From Hippasteria phrygiana (Eukaryota; Echinodermata; Asteroidea; Valvatida; Goniasteridae), in NCBI GenBank assembly GCA_037893225.1, contig JAZGUH010000152.1:1736001-1800000 (forward strand): a stretch of DNA of 64,000 nucleotides, written 5' to 3'. Position 1 is the stretch's first letter; each line of letters starts with the position of its first letter. The notes under the pieces were generated by a model. The model worked only from the letters and a program-made list of their open reading frames with translations. It had not been told where the DNA came from and ran no database searches. Position numbers and translations under genes: made by a program. Shown here piece by piece: positions 1-13,600 of the stretch.

Positions 1-739
1 CATTGAAGAATATTGGCTGTGTTCAGACGGCATTTTAGCTAAAGTGGTAAAAGTTAAAATGGTCATTCTAGAAATGATGGGGCTTTTTCAATAACCAGAT
101 TAAGAAGAAAAAATGGACTTCGGTGATAGCATTTCACGCAGTTTATGAAAAAAAAAAATCACAAGACCACCGGACTAGTTCAGTCAAGAGTTCACTAGAC
201 CAACGCTCAAACCACTGGACTCGGTCCAGCGGTCCAATTGATATTTCGATCCCTGTTTTGATACTTGTACATTGTATCTTGACATTTGCAAAATCATATT
301 TTTCAATTGATTGTGCTTTTAGAGGTATAGCCCTTTAAACATGTACATGTGGTAGAAAGAAAGGAATTTCTGTATTTTTTATTGTTTTATTCATCAATAT
401 TAATGTTTCTGAAAATAAATTACAAAAACATAAATATAATAGAAGGCAACCCCCGCCCCCAGAAAAAAAAACAAGAAAAAAACTAGAGTTTTTGCTGTTT
501 CATTTACACAAAGCAGCCCGTGTGTGTTTTTCGCATTGCGTGACATACATGTAATACCTTTTTTTTGTAGAGTGGGTCACATGTAATGTGTACAGTCTCT
601 TGATATGTCGCTCTTAGTTCATCCATAACGATAAGCTCCAGTGCCCTGTCTAAACAAGACCAATTATAGCTAGCTCTCATCAACAGGCCTAAAATTTAAG
701 ACTCTAATTATAGTCTGTGCCCTTGCAATCAGTCTGTAA

Positions 740-1100
740 TTGATTAACATTTGCTTTTGCTGTAATATTCAGAAATTAATGGATTTGGGGTTTAGTGTTT
801 CATATAGCAAATACTGTAACAATGTACAGGTTCTGTATATATATCTCCGAGGACAAGAGGAGAAAGGAAATACAAAGAAACCTTTCAGTCCTCGCACGTC
901 AAGTCCTTTGTTGAAATCGGTCCTCGCACGTAGAAGTACGTGCTTGGTCTATGGGGTTGAGTTATATTAAAGCAACAATAGGAAGCACAAAGCATTGTCC
1001 TCGCACGTAATGGGAAAGTACAACTGTGTGACCTGTTTTGAAGTTTTGTGTGCATAGATGTTGGGAAAACTGGGACAAAAATGCTGTTCTTGTAGTCTGG
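740..1100. repeat. Fragment of the abundant AAAGGTAGT MITE family
   Basis: The block with TTTGCTGTAATATTCAGAAA, a following TTTGGGGTTTAG and CAAATACTGTAAC recurs at 39.5, 41.0 and 60.2 kb. TCCTCGCACGT occurs three times within it (near 891, 922 and 998). Confidence 0.5.
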
Positions 1101-1214
1101 TTCCCTGACCCTACTTCAGACAAAACGGAGCACTAGACCTCAGGGAATTTAATATCAAGCCGCGGGAGTAGACTATTTCTAACGATGGATGGCCCACCAT
1201 TGCTGGAAATTGAG

Positions 1215-1345
1215 ATACCCTTCAAGTTGTTTTCCCTCGTACTGCCTCTCTTTGGAACTCCTTACCTGTAACCTGCTTCCCTTCCACCTATAATCTTTCA
1301 CAATTCAAACGAAATGTGAATAGATATCTGCTATCCCTGTGATTT
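1215..1345 (+). mobile_element. LINE ORF2 C-terminal remnant
   Basis: The plus-strand translation contains SLWNSLPVTCFPSTYNLSQF followed by KRNVNRYLLS. This is the usual reverse-transcriptase tail of CR1/L2/Jockey-type LINEs. It is a fragment without the catalytic core. Confidence 0.65.
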
Positions 1346-2059
1346 CTGTCTTTTCTTGTCTTTTGTAGCCCACATTTTGAGTGGCCTTTTGGCCTTGTGT
1401 TGGGCGATATCCATTAAAATAAATGCACAAACGCATATTTATTTCCTGAACTATTTTTTTTTTTCTGAAATAACTATGATTTGGTATTAACCAGTGGGAG
1501 ATCTCCTTGAAATTCAAATGTTTTGTCATATTTTGGAAACTTGTTTTGGATACCTTCCATCCGGGTAATAAGAATTTGTTTTGAGGACTCACTGTGGCGT
1601 GAAGGACTTCCTTGAAGAAAAGGAATTTGATTTGATTGTGTCAGTCTCATTTTGCGATTAGCCAGAAATTACGCACGCATCACGTCCCGTCACGGTAAAT
1701 GGCGGGTCTTGGTACACGTTCAGCGTAATTGTAGCCAAAACGGAGTTCCACAACAGTGCTTTATACTGAGAGGCATAGGCAGTCTTTACATAGAATAGAA
1801 TATACATCACACGTTTTGTTTGAACACGAAATAAGAAACAGTTCGAGCAGTGTGCTGGGGGTGAGTGGCACCCCAGGGATGGGAAGGGTTGAGAGTTGTT
1901 GTTTTGGAGGTGTTTTCTTTTTCTCAGTTGTGCAATTTGTAGAATATGTGTGGGGATTTATAGCACCTATTTTAAAAAAGAAAATTGTGAAAGTCGCCTA
2001 TCTATCTATCCAGTGCCGTCCTCTGACAGAGGGTGGCCGTGGGTGGCAGCTAACTTTGC

Positions 2060-2440
2060 CATACGTCTCCAGGATTAACGATCTTTGGCACGTCGCACGG
2101 CTGTGCAGATGCCGAGTCCGGTCCAGTCCTTGATGTTGTCTCCCCATGTTGCTTTGGGTCGGTCTCTTGATCTTTCCCCCTCCACTTTGCCTTCTAGGAT
2201 CATTGCTCCTAATTCCCCGGCACTTCCCCTGGCCAGATGCCCAAAGTAGTAGAGTTTCCTCCGACAGACAGAAACTATGAGGCCTTCTTTGGGCAGAATC
2301 TTGGCTAGTATTGCTTAATTTGTCCTTCTGTCTGTCCATGTTTACTTGCAAAATATGGCGGTAGCACCACATCTCAAAGGAGTTTATTCTTTGAGTATCT
2401 GTTTATATTATTGTCAACGCCTCGCATCCATATAATGCAA
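2060..2440 (-). mobile_element. LINE ORF2 C-terminal remnant (minus strand)
   Basis: The minus strand encodes YFGHLARGSAGELGAMILEG and then KVEGERSRDRPKATWGDNIK. This is the typical FGHxxR...GKVEGxRxRGRPxxxWxDNIK ending of non-LTR retrotransposon polymerases. LYGCEALTI lies just before it. Frame breaks separate the pieces. Confidence 0.75.
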
Positions 2441-2702
2441 CTGGGAATATAAGTGAATGTAGGAGTCTGGATTTGCCTAATTTCCCTGCCTACCGACCTG
2501 GATTATTTTCAGACCGTTACCGCAAACACACCATTTCTTTTTTCAGTGTTCGGCCTATTAAAATGGCCTACATGTACACGTACACATGTATGTAAACATA
2601 AAATGACATCAAATCTTAATTTTTTATGTCATCATCATTGTTTCAAAACAATTCTTATCGTTAAATTCCTGTTGTGATTTTTGTTAACCTGAAGTTTGAC
2701 AT

Positions 2703-3011
2703 CATTGCACGTAAAAGCACGCCCGGTGTTTTACGTACGGCGATTGATATTACGTACTGTTCAGACGGCATTTTTTTGCATGCCCCTGTTGTATCAAATG
2801 TTTTATGGATGGGAACAATGAACCTCCGTCCACAAAAAGTTACGATTGACAAAAATGAGGCATTTGACACTGCTAAGCACCGTAACTTTTCTATTAAAAT
2901 AGCATCAGAGTCGTATCTGTACGTGTATTTATTTATCTTATTCGAACTGGCAAAATGGTATTCGAATATTCGCTTGACGATCGAATATTCGGTATATTCG
3001 GGACAGCCCTA
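2703..3011 (-). mobile_element. hAT-like AGGGCTGT element, truncated copy A
   Basis: It shares its right end (ATTCGGTATATTCGGGACAG then CCCTA) and interior with the copy at 30601-31081. The left end is missing. Confidence 0.6.
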
Positions 3012-3052
3012 AGGGAGTTTGGGTTAAAAAGTACAAATGTGACCCGCTCTCA

Positions 3053-3145
3053 GAGTCCCTGCAAGTCCATCACAAGCCCTCCAGTCCTAATCCCAATCAC
3101 AAGCTATTCAAATGAGCTTTGACAAAGGCATTCCTTCGTCACCAA
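3053..3145. mobile_element. Partial copy of the tandem-repeat foldback family
   Basis: CCCTGCAAGTCCATCACAAG and the core with AGCTATTCAAATGAGCTTTG match the elements at 16974-17277 and 19760-20129. Confidence 0.5.
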
Positions 3146-3845
3146 CACCACGAACTCGCACTCTCTAGCGCGTGAGTGCCCGCACGCGCGCGTATTTTAC
3201 AGAACCGAGTAATTTTCGTTTTCACAAACTGACACCCAAGTAGGGGAGCGCGCACTAAACTGCATTTCATTTTTAAGAACTGAAACCATTCTTAATTTCA
3301 TGAGTTTAGAGGTTTTCAGTTCAATGTTTCTGTAAACCCACAAGTATACAGATGGAGTAGATTCGTGTCAAAGCTTTTAAAGCATTTTTCTTGGAATGGT
3401 ATTTCCGCTACATGCTTGCGTGTCAGTAGGTGAAAACAAAAATTCTTCTCTAGCGAGTCAGTGCCCGATGTGCGCGCGCACACCTGTGTGTCAGTTCGTG
3501 AAACCAAAATTTACTCAGTACGCGGTTTCAGGAACTGACACCCAGGTGCGCGTGAGTGTCAGTTCGTGAAAACGGTGACTAAATGTAGGGTTGAATGCAG
3601 GACAACAGACTGCAGAATGTGCACAGAATGCCCCAAGCAGTTTTGGTTCTGCAGACACGACAAAGCAGACAGAATGCACCAGTGTACATGTACATTGGGT
3701 TTGACAGCTTAGTATGAACCTATTAACAGTTCTGCAGACGGCACAGAATGCCAACAGCTTCTTGGTTCTGCAGACTTCACAGAATTCCCCACAGGACTAT
3801 TACTGAGCTACATTGCACACCATGTACAAAAACAACATTCAGTAT

Positions 3846-4240
3846 TAGGGCTACCGAATAATTGAATATTCGATCGTCAACCGAATATTCAAATACCTTT
3901 TTGCCATTTGGAATATTCAAAAAAGTATATGTGCACATACATGTACGACTCGGATGCTATTTATTAGTAGAAAAGTTACGGAGCTTAGCAATTTTGTCGA
4001 ACTTTAATTTTTGTGGCCAGAGGTTTTTGTTCCCGTCCGTAAAACCCTTGACACCAAAGGTCGATCGAGTATTCTGTAATATCGATCGCCGCACATCAAA
4101 CACCGGCGTAATCGCGGCATGCAGTTGCAGCTGATGTGTGAAAAACTTGATCGAATGAGCGAGTATCGAATATTCAAATATTCGGTCAAATCCAGTTTCG
4201 AATTATCCAATACTGAATTAATCGAAAATGAACAGCCCTA
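3846..4240 (+). mobile_element. hAT-like AGGGCTGT element, copy B
   Basis: Ends TAGGGCT and AACAGCCCTA are inverted. The flanks TTCAGTAT and TCCAGCAT match at 6 of 8 positions, as expected for a decayed 8-bp hAT target duplication. Confidence 0.65.
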
Positions 4241-4756
4241 TCCAGCATTCGGTCTTGTAACAAGTTCACTTCGGCACACAGGTACAGTAACATTGTACAT
4301 GTATGTATTTATCTGTGGGAATCACGCGACACTGAAATTGATACGTTTTAAAGTAATGACCGATACGCGCAGATGGTGCCTCCTTTATTTCATTTTGTGA
4401 TTGATATAATGCCGCAGATTAAATCTTGACTCGTCCCTCCCAAATTATGGAATTAATTTTTTGTAACCGGACTCCCAATATAAACCTCATTACGGCCCAT
4501 GGCCTTACGAGAGAGAAACGTAATCGTCTTGTCTTGAGGCCCTTACGGCTTAATCATCACCGTGGGATGATATATTGAGCCCAAACCACTCACCTGGTCT
4601 GTCAAACATATTAAAGGAAAGCATGTAATGGATACCAAGTCAACCAGTTTCCATGCATACATGTACATTGTACATATATTACAAGGTGTTACAGAAATAT
4701 AAAGATGAACTGTATTCCTACCTGAATCCATCAAAATCCATACCCCTGTTTTGGAG

Positions 4757-4965
4757 GATTTCGGCCTATTCAGGATACCTCCATATTGAAGACTGGGGGA
4801 TTTTGATGGATTGAGGATTGTAAGCCTAGCGGGACTGCAGGATTTTGATGGATTCAGGATACCTCCATATTGAAACCTGGGGGATTTTGATGGATTGAGG
4901 ATTGTAAGCCTAGTGAGACTGCAGGATTTTGATGGATTCGGGATGCCTCCATATTGAGCAGTCAC
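4757..4965. repeat. 84-bp tandem repeat, about 2.5 copies
   Basis: GGATTTTGATGGATTGAGGA recurs at 84-bp spacing (4798, 4882), and a variant with ATTCAGGATACCTCCATATT alternates with it. Confidence 0.7.
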
Positions 4966-5128
4966 CAAAACCAACTTTTCGTGCATGACAAAATAGGTGG
5001 ATTTTGGCGGATTCAGGATACTTTCTAGTAAAGTTACCCAAGGGGTTAGGGTTAAATGATTGTTTCCATTGTGGGTAAAAAGAAGGTATTACATGGTGTA
5101 TACATGTAGCCATGTATGTAATCTACAA

Positions 5129-6078
5129 GTGGGTCATTCCATGAAGTTGAGACACAATGTGACATATTGGTAAAAGTGGAAAATTGCTCTAAAATAAATT
5201 TGTTGCACCACATGGGATTCTATACAATTATTTCATCATAGCTTAGATTCATTGTGACATAATATTTAGTTTAGGGTCCTCTCTCTTGGGACAACCACTC
5301 CATCAAGGGTGGAAAACTAACACTTGACACCAATTTAGGGGGTCTTTTTTATGTTTTTAAAAAGAGGTTCTCCAAGTCTTTGTTATCATGTTGCATGGAC
5401 ATTTCACATACTGCTCAGAGATGAATTATGGAAGAAAGTTCCCAAAATTGTAAGGATGTAACGTGGGACACCACCGTTACATCCGAGTCCATTTTTGTCC
5501 ATTTTGAAAAGGCAGTCCAATATATTGACTCTACAAGTTACTTTGATTAAAACACTAATCACACAAAAGACATTAAATTTAATTCAGACTTCATTTGATG
5601 AAAGGTAAGGAGGCTAGACATGCAGGCAGGATGTAACAAAATATAACAGAGTGGGACACCATTCGTTACCTCCTTAACCACAGATTTGTTAGCCATATAA
5701 CAGAAAAGATGTGAGAGATACTGAAAATATAATTTGTTGTTGTTGTTAAGTTACATGCAGTTTTGCATAACTTCTCAAGTAAAAGAAAAAAATAGTTAAT
5801 TTGTTTAACCTCTGAACCCTATAATTTGTACTTTGTAAGTTTTTATGTCACAAAATTCCCCCATAATTTAGCCCGGGACACCATCACACTTGGTAACAAA
5901 ACATAAATATATCACATATAATGCCCTCATGTTTTGTATCATTCGAAAGCCTTCCTTTTACTCTTCAAGTTCATACCATAATCACCATTAAAGCCAGTTT
6001 GGTTTAAACAAGAAAAACAATTACATGATCAAAGAATGCCAAAATGTGCGTGTGTCTCAATTTCATGGAATAACCCAC
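5129..6078. mobile_element. 950-bp inverted-repeat DNA element
   Basis: The left end GTGGGTCATTCCATGAAGTT faces the right end AATTTCATGGAATAACCCAC in inverted orientation, with GAGACACA/TGTGTCTC just inside. There is no transposase frame, so it is non-autonomous. The interior repeats GGGACACCA-type motifs. Confidence 0.7.
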
Positions 6079-6788
6079 GTATAAGATGATTTTCAATGAG
6101 CCATCTTTGTGTTGGGGACCAGAGGCACCGGGGCAAACCCCTACTCTTTCATGACGGATGATCTGGGTTGTTTTAACATGCATTGATTCTATAGAGCTTA
6201 CGGGACCTCCAGCTTTAACGTCCCATCTTGGCTCAGGTCGTTATCAGCGTCCCAGCAGCCGATTTCAGGAAACCTTGTGCAATTGCGTAACTCTACTTAC
6301 GCCACAATTTATTGCGTAAGTTGCGCAACATCTGTGACATTTTGAAATTTCCTGAAAGGTACGCAGTGCGTAAGTCGCTGACTTGTGCCACAAATTATGG
6401 CGTAACTTTACGCACTCGTTTTAGGTGGCTTAAGTTGTCCGCACAAATACCGAAATGATGACATACATGTAGCTAGCTGAGCGTGAGCATAGTAGAGCCG
6501 TTAGTTGCTCAAATCATTTATTAAATTAACCAGATTATTTCAGAGAGTAATGAAAAGATCATACCTCTACATGTAGGTCTAATCTTTCTTCTTTTTTATT
6601 GAAAATGCATTTTATACACTTTGCAATTTTAATCATTTTGAATCATTTTTAAATTAAATTATGTGGCCATTTACTGTTTTGAATATAAATTTACTGTTTT
6701 CTTTCATTTTAAACATTTATTAATGTGTCTAATGTTTTGAGCACCAGAACCAAGGCAATTTCTATTGTATACTTTTGTATATAAATAG

Positions 6789-6965
6789 GAATAGAGTACC
6801 GAAGTCTGACGTCAGTTGGCACGACAACTGGCTCCAAACAAATGGAGATTTCGACTTTTCCTTTATTAACAGCCAGTCATGCAAACACATTGACACAAAA
6901 TAACAAAAGTATTCTTGTTCCAAACATTGCATTGCGTCATCACTTCAGTATACATGTACTCTATG
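6789..6965 (+). mobile_element. MITE with GAGTACCGAAGT termini, copy 1
   Basis: It is about 177 bp. The left end GAATAGAGTACCGAAGT and the right end ACTTCAGTATAC...CTAT are inverted, with TGACGTCA-like sites inside both ends. The interior matches 29817-29981 closely. Confidence 0.65.
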
Positions 6966-7487
6966 AACCAAAGCAATCAAAACCGGCCCAGTTAAGTTGC
7001 TTCAATTATTTTATCACTGGAAAGAGTAAAAATATTTAAATAAAATGATGGTCAATGGTCATGATAGGTTAACCCTATGAAAAGTTATGGATTTTTGTTG
7101 ATTTAAATTTTGGCCATTTTGGAGGAAAATTTTTGTTAAAAAGTTGTGACCATATTGCTAAATTGCTATTTGTTTTATTGAAAATTTTAGCCTTTTCTAT
7201 TTCTCATCAATTTGTTATAGATATAAAAATAATTTCATGAGTCATTTAAATTAGCAACATGTAACAAACACACCAATTATTTGCCAATAAATGATCAAAA
7301 ACTAAATAAAAACAAATAAGCCAGTCACAGCGCTGACAGAAAATTGGGCATCGCAAATAGCACCGCCAATGCTGGTTCACGTGAGTCTGCCGACTTATAG
7401 GGTCTTGGATCCTCAAGGCAGCTAGATTTGTAATTTTGGCATTCCTAATTCTGATGGCGTTCATCCTTTTCCATTTTTTTCTAACAG

Positions 7488-7626
7488 TCCTGATGCGAGT
7501 AAAATTCAAGACCAGTTTACGGCCTACTACACTGTCCATGGTGCAGCCCTCGGATTCACCAATCTTGCATTCACCGCTTCCTCTAAGACGGGCCTGCCGA
7601 TCTCCAGCAAAGTCAGAGACATACAG
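7488..7626 (+). CDS. NUP210: NUP210 visible exon 1
   Basis: The acceptor CTAACAG precedes it and the donor is GTAAAA. The exon is 139 nt: one base finishing a split codon, then 46 codons beginning PDASKIQDQFTAYYTVHGA and ending at VRDIQ, phase 0. The sequence runs directly into VFPPLQL of the next exon, the order seen in vertebrate NUP210. It is lumenal. A 9-bp tandem array begins about 14 nt after the donor. Confidence 0.88.
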
Positions 7627-10600
7627 GTAAAAGTTATTCATTCCTTCCGTTCCTTCCGTTCCTTCCGTTCCTTCCGTTCGTTCCGTTCCTTCCGTTCCTT
7701 CCGTTCCTTCCGTTCCGTTCCTTCCGTTCCTTCCGTTCCTTCCGTTCCTTCCGTTCCTTCCGTTCCTTCCGTTCCTTCCGTTCCTTCCGTTCCTTCCGTT
7801 CCTTCCGTTCCTTCCGTTCCTTCCGTTCCTTCCGTTCCTTCCGAATGGGCATTCTTTTCACAAAATTTCCCATTCCCATTCACAGTGTTAACTTTCAATT
7901 GCAATACCTACATGTAAAGGAGTTCATGGTTCTCAATTGTTCAGGCAGATTATTCCATATACTGGCAAAAAGTAAGTAATCATCAAAAATTTAATGGTAT
8001 ATTTTGGAGATGTATGTATTCCCTCTGACTTGTCCCGAATATAGTGAATATTCAAGTATTCGATCGTCAGCCAAATATTCAAATACCTTTTTGCCAGATT
8101 GACTATTCGAAAAAATATGTATATGCACGTACAGATCGACTCTGCGATTTTAATAGAAAACTTACGGTGCATAGCAGTGTCAAGTGCCGCATTTTTGTTG
8201 ACGGTAACTTTTTGTTGACGGTAACTTTTTGTTGATGGAGGTTTATTGTTCCTGTGCGTAAAACCCTTGACACTTTATTTAAAATAATTACTGCAAAAAT
8301 GCAGGCTGAAGTTTGGTTTCTTGTTATCAGAATGTTACACATACCCGTAATGATCTTGATATGCAAAAATGTTGATTGAGCGGTAGATAATAAAACATCG
8401 GCGTGCTTTATTTACTGGGGCAGCATGCAGTTGCAGCTGACACATGGAAAACTTGATCGAGTATCGCATATTCAAATATTCGGTCAAACCCACTTTCAAA
8501 TAATCCAATACTAAATTATTTGAAAATGAACAAGCCCTACTTGTGCTCAGAACTTGATTCACCTATTCATTTGAGTTTCCACGTTTACTTCGTCCAGTTT
8601 GAAAATTGATTGTAGTTTTTGTTTGCATTTTGCAGGTTTTTCCGCCGCTTCAGCTGTCTCCAAGGAACATTACGCTAATGGTTGCAGGCGAGTTTCAGGT
8701 CAGGAAACTTTCATTCTGTTCATTCAGTTTGTTTTCTGCTTTCACTTTTCATTCCTTTAAGTGAGTAAAACATTTGAGAAACACAAGGGGGGTGAGATTT
8801 GTCAGGATTCTTCCTGATTTCAGGATTTTGTTGTTGGGATTTCAGAATTTTTAAAGAATCTCATTTGCAATCTGGAATTCCTGAGGTGTTGCCCTGAAGG
8901 TGTTTTTACCTGTAAAAGTGGATATAGACCAATAAAAACAGATATTTTAAGGGGGGGGGGGGTGCTTTTAGGCAAATACAAACTATATGTTGATCTAGGA
9001 TCCTCAATGGATTTTGCGTAGATTTCTTTTAACAATGCCTCTGAATGTTTCGCAGATTTTTCATTTTAAAATCTCACCCCTGATTTATTTGTTGTTAATA
9101 GTTACCAGTTTTTTGCCAACAAAGGCTCTATACATGTACATGTATTTACAAAAAAATGTTAATTTGTTCTCTTATAAAGGTGCGGAGTACCGGCGGGCCC
9201 CAGCCCCAGTCTCAGATCGAGTATAGCATGGACGATTGGCAGATTGCCAACATTGCCACCAGCGGACTCGTGAAGGCGCAGTCGCTGGGACACAGCCGAG
9301 TCACAGGCAAGGCGGTCGGCTACGATCCGGAGACGGGATCCACTGTGGTGTATTCTCAGGTAAGGGATGATTTCATATTGTCTGAAAGCGGTATCGATTG
9401 CGGTAACACATTTTTTTTGCGGAACCAGTATTATTGCCCGGCTGGCTAAACTCATTCATCAGCAAGGTTTAAGGCACCGAATGTGTACCATCTGGACAAT
9501 ATGAAATGGTCCCTAAGTTGTGTGAAATCTTGCCGGTCTGAAGGACTTGATTTTGAGTTTTCTGATTAGTTGATTGTTGCATCAATGCCGTCAGGAGCGA
9601 TATGACTAGTGCCGCCTTGAAAATGACGGATTTCCCGTAACCGACCCTGAAAAAAGTTCTCCAGGGCTCTATCTGCTGCTCGGGTGGAAAATCGTCAATG
9701 AGTAATTTATCCACAGCAATTGAGCAACAAGAGATTTGTTGAGAAGATTATCTATTATTCATATACGAGGTCGTCGCTGGAAATCCAGTGACAAAATAAC
9801 TAAAAACATAAGCCAAGGCGAACGGTTGTTCGAAGGCTGTGAGGCTGATTCAACTGATTTTCATAATGTAGCCAAACTGCGTGAGGTCGCTGTTCGCACT
9901 TAGTGTACAGTACGTGTGAGTGCAAAGCGATGCATGTTCATCGGACTATAGTCAAATGCCTTGACCAACGCTAAGCGCACATGGGCTAATCAAACACATA
10001 ATCATGAATGCCCTCACAGGTACTCATTTACTCAGGTGGAAAGAAGCAACTTGTGACAAAGTTTCTTGCTCAAGGACACAAGCACCATGACTCCAGGCTG
10101 GACTCAAACCCATAATCTGTAGTATCACCAAGATCTTTAGCCTAGTACACTAGACCACACGGCCACAGCAGACCACACGGCCACAGCAGACCACACAGCC
10201 ACAGCAGACCACACGGCCACAGCAGACCACACGGCCACAGCAGACCACACGGCCACAGCAGACCACAGCGCCACAGCAGACCACACGGCCACAGCAGACC
10301 ACACGGCCACAGCAGACCACACGGCCACAGCAGACCACACGGCCACAGCAGACCACACGGCCACAGCAGACCACACGGCCACAGCAGACCACACGGCCAC
10401 AGCAGACCACACGGCCACAGCAGACCACACGGCCACAGCAGACCACACGGCCACAGCAGACCACACGGCCACAGCAGACCACACGGCCACAGCAGACCAC
10501 ACGGCCACAGCACCACAACAGACCACACGGCTACAGCAGACCACACGGCCACAGCAGACCACACGGCCACAGCAGACCACACGGCCACAGCAGACCACAC

Positions 10601-13600
10601 GGCCACAGCAGACCACAGCGCCACAGCAGACCACACGGCCACAGCAGACCACACGGCCACAGCAGACCACACGGCCACAGCAGACCACACGGCCACAGCA
10701 GACCACACGGCCACAGCAGACCACACGGCCACAGCAGACCACACGGCCACAGCAGACCACACGGCCACAGCAGACCACACGGCCACAGCAGACCACACGG
10801 CCACAGTAGACCACACGGCCACAGCAGACCACAGCAGACCACACGGCCACAGCAGACCACACGGCCACAGCAGACCACACGGCCACAGCAGACCACACGG
10901 CCACAGCAGACCACACGGCCACAGCAGACCACACGGCCACAGCACCACAACAGACCACACGGCCACAGCAGACCACACGGCCACAGCAGACCACACGGCC
11001 ACAGCAGACCACACGGCCACAGTAGACCACACGGCCACAGCAGACCACACGGCCACAGCAGACCACACGGCCACAGCAGACCACACGGCCACAGCAGACC
11101 ACACGGCCACAGCAGACCACACGGCCACAGCAGACCAAATGGCCACAGCAGACCACACGGCCACAGCAGACCACACGGCCACAGCAGACCACACGGCCAC
11201 AGCAGACCACACGGCCACAGCAGACCACACGGCCACAGTAGACCACACGGCCACAGCAGACCACACGGCCACAGCAGACCACACGGCCACAGCAGACCAC
11301 ACGGCCACAGCAGACCACACGGCCACAGCAGACCAAATGGCCACAGCAGACCACACGGCCACAGCAGACCACACGGCCACAGCAGACCACACGGCCACAG
11401 CAGACCACACGGCCACAGCAGACCACACGGCCACAGCAGACCACACGGCCACAGTAGACCACACGGCCACAGCAGACCACACGGCCACAGCAGACCACAC
11501 GGCCACAGCAGACCACACGGCCACAGCAGACCACACGGCCACAGCAGACCAAATGGCCACAGCAGACCACACGGCCACAGCAGACCACACGGCCACAGCA
11601 GACCACACGGCCACAGCAGACCACACGGCCACAGCAGACCACACGGCCACAGCAGACCACACGGCCACAGCAGACCACACGGCCACAGCAGACCACACGG
11701 CCACAGCAGACCACAGCGCCACAGCAGACCACAGCGCCACAGCAGACCACACGGCCACAGCAGACCACACGGCCACAGCAGACTACACGGCCACAGCAGA
11801 CCACACGGCCACAGCAGACCACACGGCCACAGCAGACCACACGGCCACAGCAGACCACACGGCCACAGCAGACCACACGGCCACAGCAGACCACACGGCC
11901 ACAGCAGACCACACGGCCACAGCAGACCACACGGCCACAGCAGACCACACGGCCACAGCAGACCACACGGCCACAGCAGACCACACGGCCACAGCAGACC
12001 ACACGGCCACAGCAGACCACACGGCCACAGTAGACCACACGGCCACAGCAGACCACAGCAGACCACACGGCCACAGCAGACCACACGGCCACAGCAGACC
12101 ACACGGCCACAGCAGACCACACGGCCACAGCAGACCACACGGCCACAGTAGACCACACGGCCACAGCAGACCACAGCAGACCACACGGCCACAGCAGACC
12201 ACACGGCCACAGCAGACCACACGGCCACAGCAGACCACACGGCCACAGCAGACCACACGGCCACAGCACCACAACAGACCACACGGCCACAACAGACCAC
12301 ACGGCCACAGCAGACCACACGGCCACAGCAGACCACACGGCCACAGTAGACCACACGGCCACAGCAGACCACAGCAGACCACACGGCCACAGCAGACCAC
12401 ACGGCCACAGCACCACAACAGACCACACGGCCACAACAGACCACACGGCCACAGCAGACCACACGGCCACAGCAGACCACACGGCCACAGCAGACCACAC
12501 GGCCACAGTAGACCACACGGCCACAGCAGACCACAGCAGACCACACGGCCACAGCAGACCACACGGCCACAGCAGACCAAATGGCCACAGCAGACCACAC
12601 GGCCACAGCAGACCACACGGCCACAGCAGACCACACGGCCACAGCAGACCACACGGCCACAGCAGACCACACGGCCACAGCAGACCACACGGCCACAGCA
12701 GACCACACGGCCACAGCAGACCACACGGCCACAGCAGACCACACGGCCACAGCAGACCACAGCGCCACAGCAGACCACAGCGCCACAGCAGACCACACGG
12801 CCACAGCAGACCACACGGCCACAGCAGACTACACGGCCACAGCAGACCACACGGCCACAGCAGACCACACGGCCACAGCAGACCACACGGCCACAGCAGA
12901 CCACACGGCCACAGCAGACCACACGGCCACAGCAGACCACACGGCCACAGCAGACCACACGGCCACAGCAGACCACACGGCCACAGCAGACCACACGGCC
13001 ACAGCAGACCACACGACGACTTTGAGACGATTCTCCGGGTTACCATCAGTAGTGTGAATGCTCACAGGGTTATCTTCTACATGTACCTGGGTAGGTGGGT
13101 GCGCTTCGTCATGTTTTATCGGCCAGCTTTGCGAAGGTGACGTAATTTATTAATTTATAGTGTGGCCGCCGTGGCTGGTACCTCGCCTTAATAAGTATAT
13201 TTTTATGTATACTTAATGAAAGGCACCAGTCTTCCGTGGATGATGCCTCGTCTTAATAAGTACATTTTACATACACTTAATGCAAGGCACCAGTCTAGAC
13301 TGCACAGTTGAAGGATTACGCGTGCACGCTGCCATCGCTGATCTGATTTTTAGAAATTTGCATTGCATGCTCTCGCTCTCACTCCGCTCTTTTACGACGA
13401 ACCAATGGCTAGGGCAGAGGTCAAACAATGCACATTCTCCGGGTTACCATTCGCATATAGTGTGAATGCAGCTACAAGTTACCCGGGTGCGCCCTGAAGC
13501 GGGTAAGCAGAATTGCGGGGTTCATTTTGTAGTGTGAAACCGATTCTCCGGGTTAGTTTCTACCCGGGTAATGACCACTACCCGGGTAATAAATTACCCG

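Larger units (their letters stand above)
1..7487. other. Repeat-filled stretch upstream of the first visible NUP210 exon
   Basis: I find no exon here that fits NUP210. The identifiable content is LINE fragments, hAT-like copies, an 84-bp tandem repeat, a 950-bp inverted-repeat element and a MITE, listed separately. The rest (for example 360-740, 3140-3800 and 6100-6780) is AT-rich or degenerate short repeats with nothing I can name. It is probably one large intron. Confidence 0.5.

Noticed and set aside
7634..7904. ERK- and EGT-repeat proteins
   Set aside because: They come from the 9-bp array in intron 1.
10137..13057. Open frames of up to 969 codons on both strands in the 18-bp array
   Set aside because: An 18-bp repeat lacking stops opens several frames at once on both strands. 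The translations are pure repeats and the array lies within a NUP210 intron.
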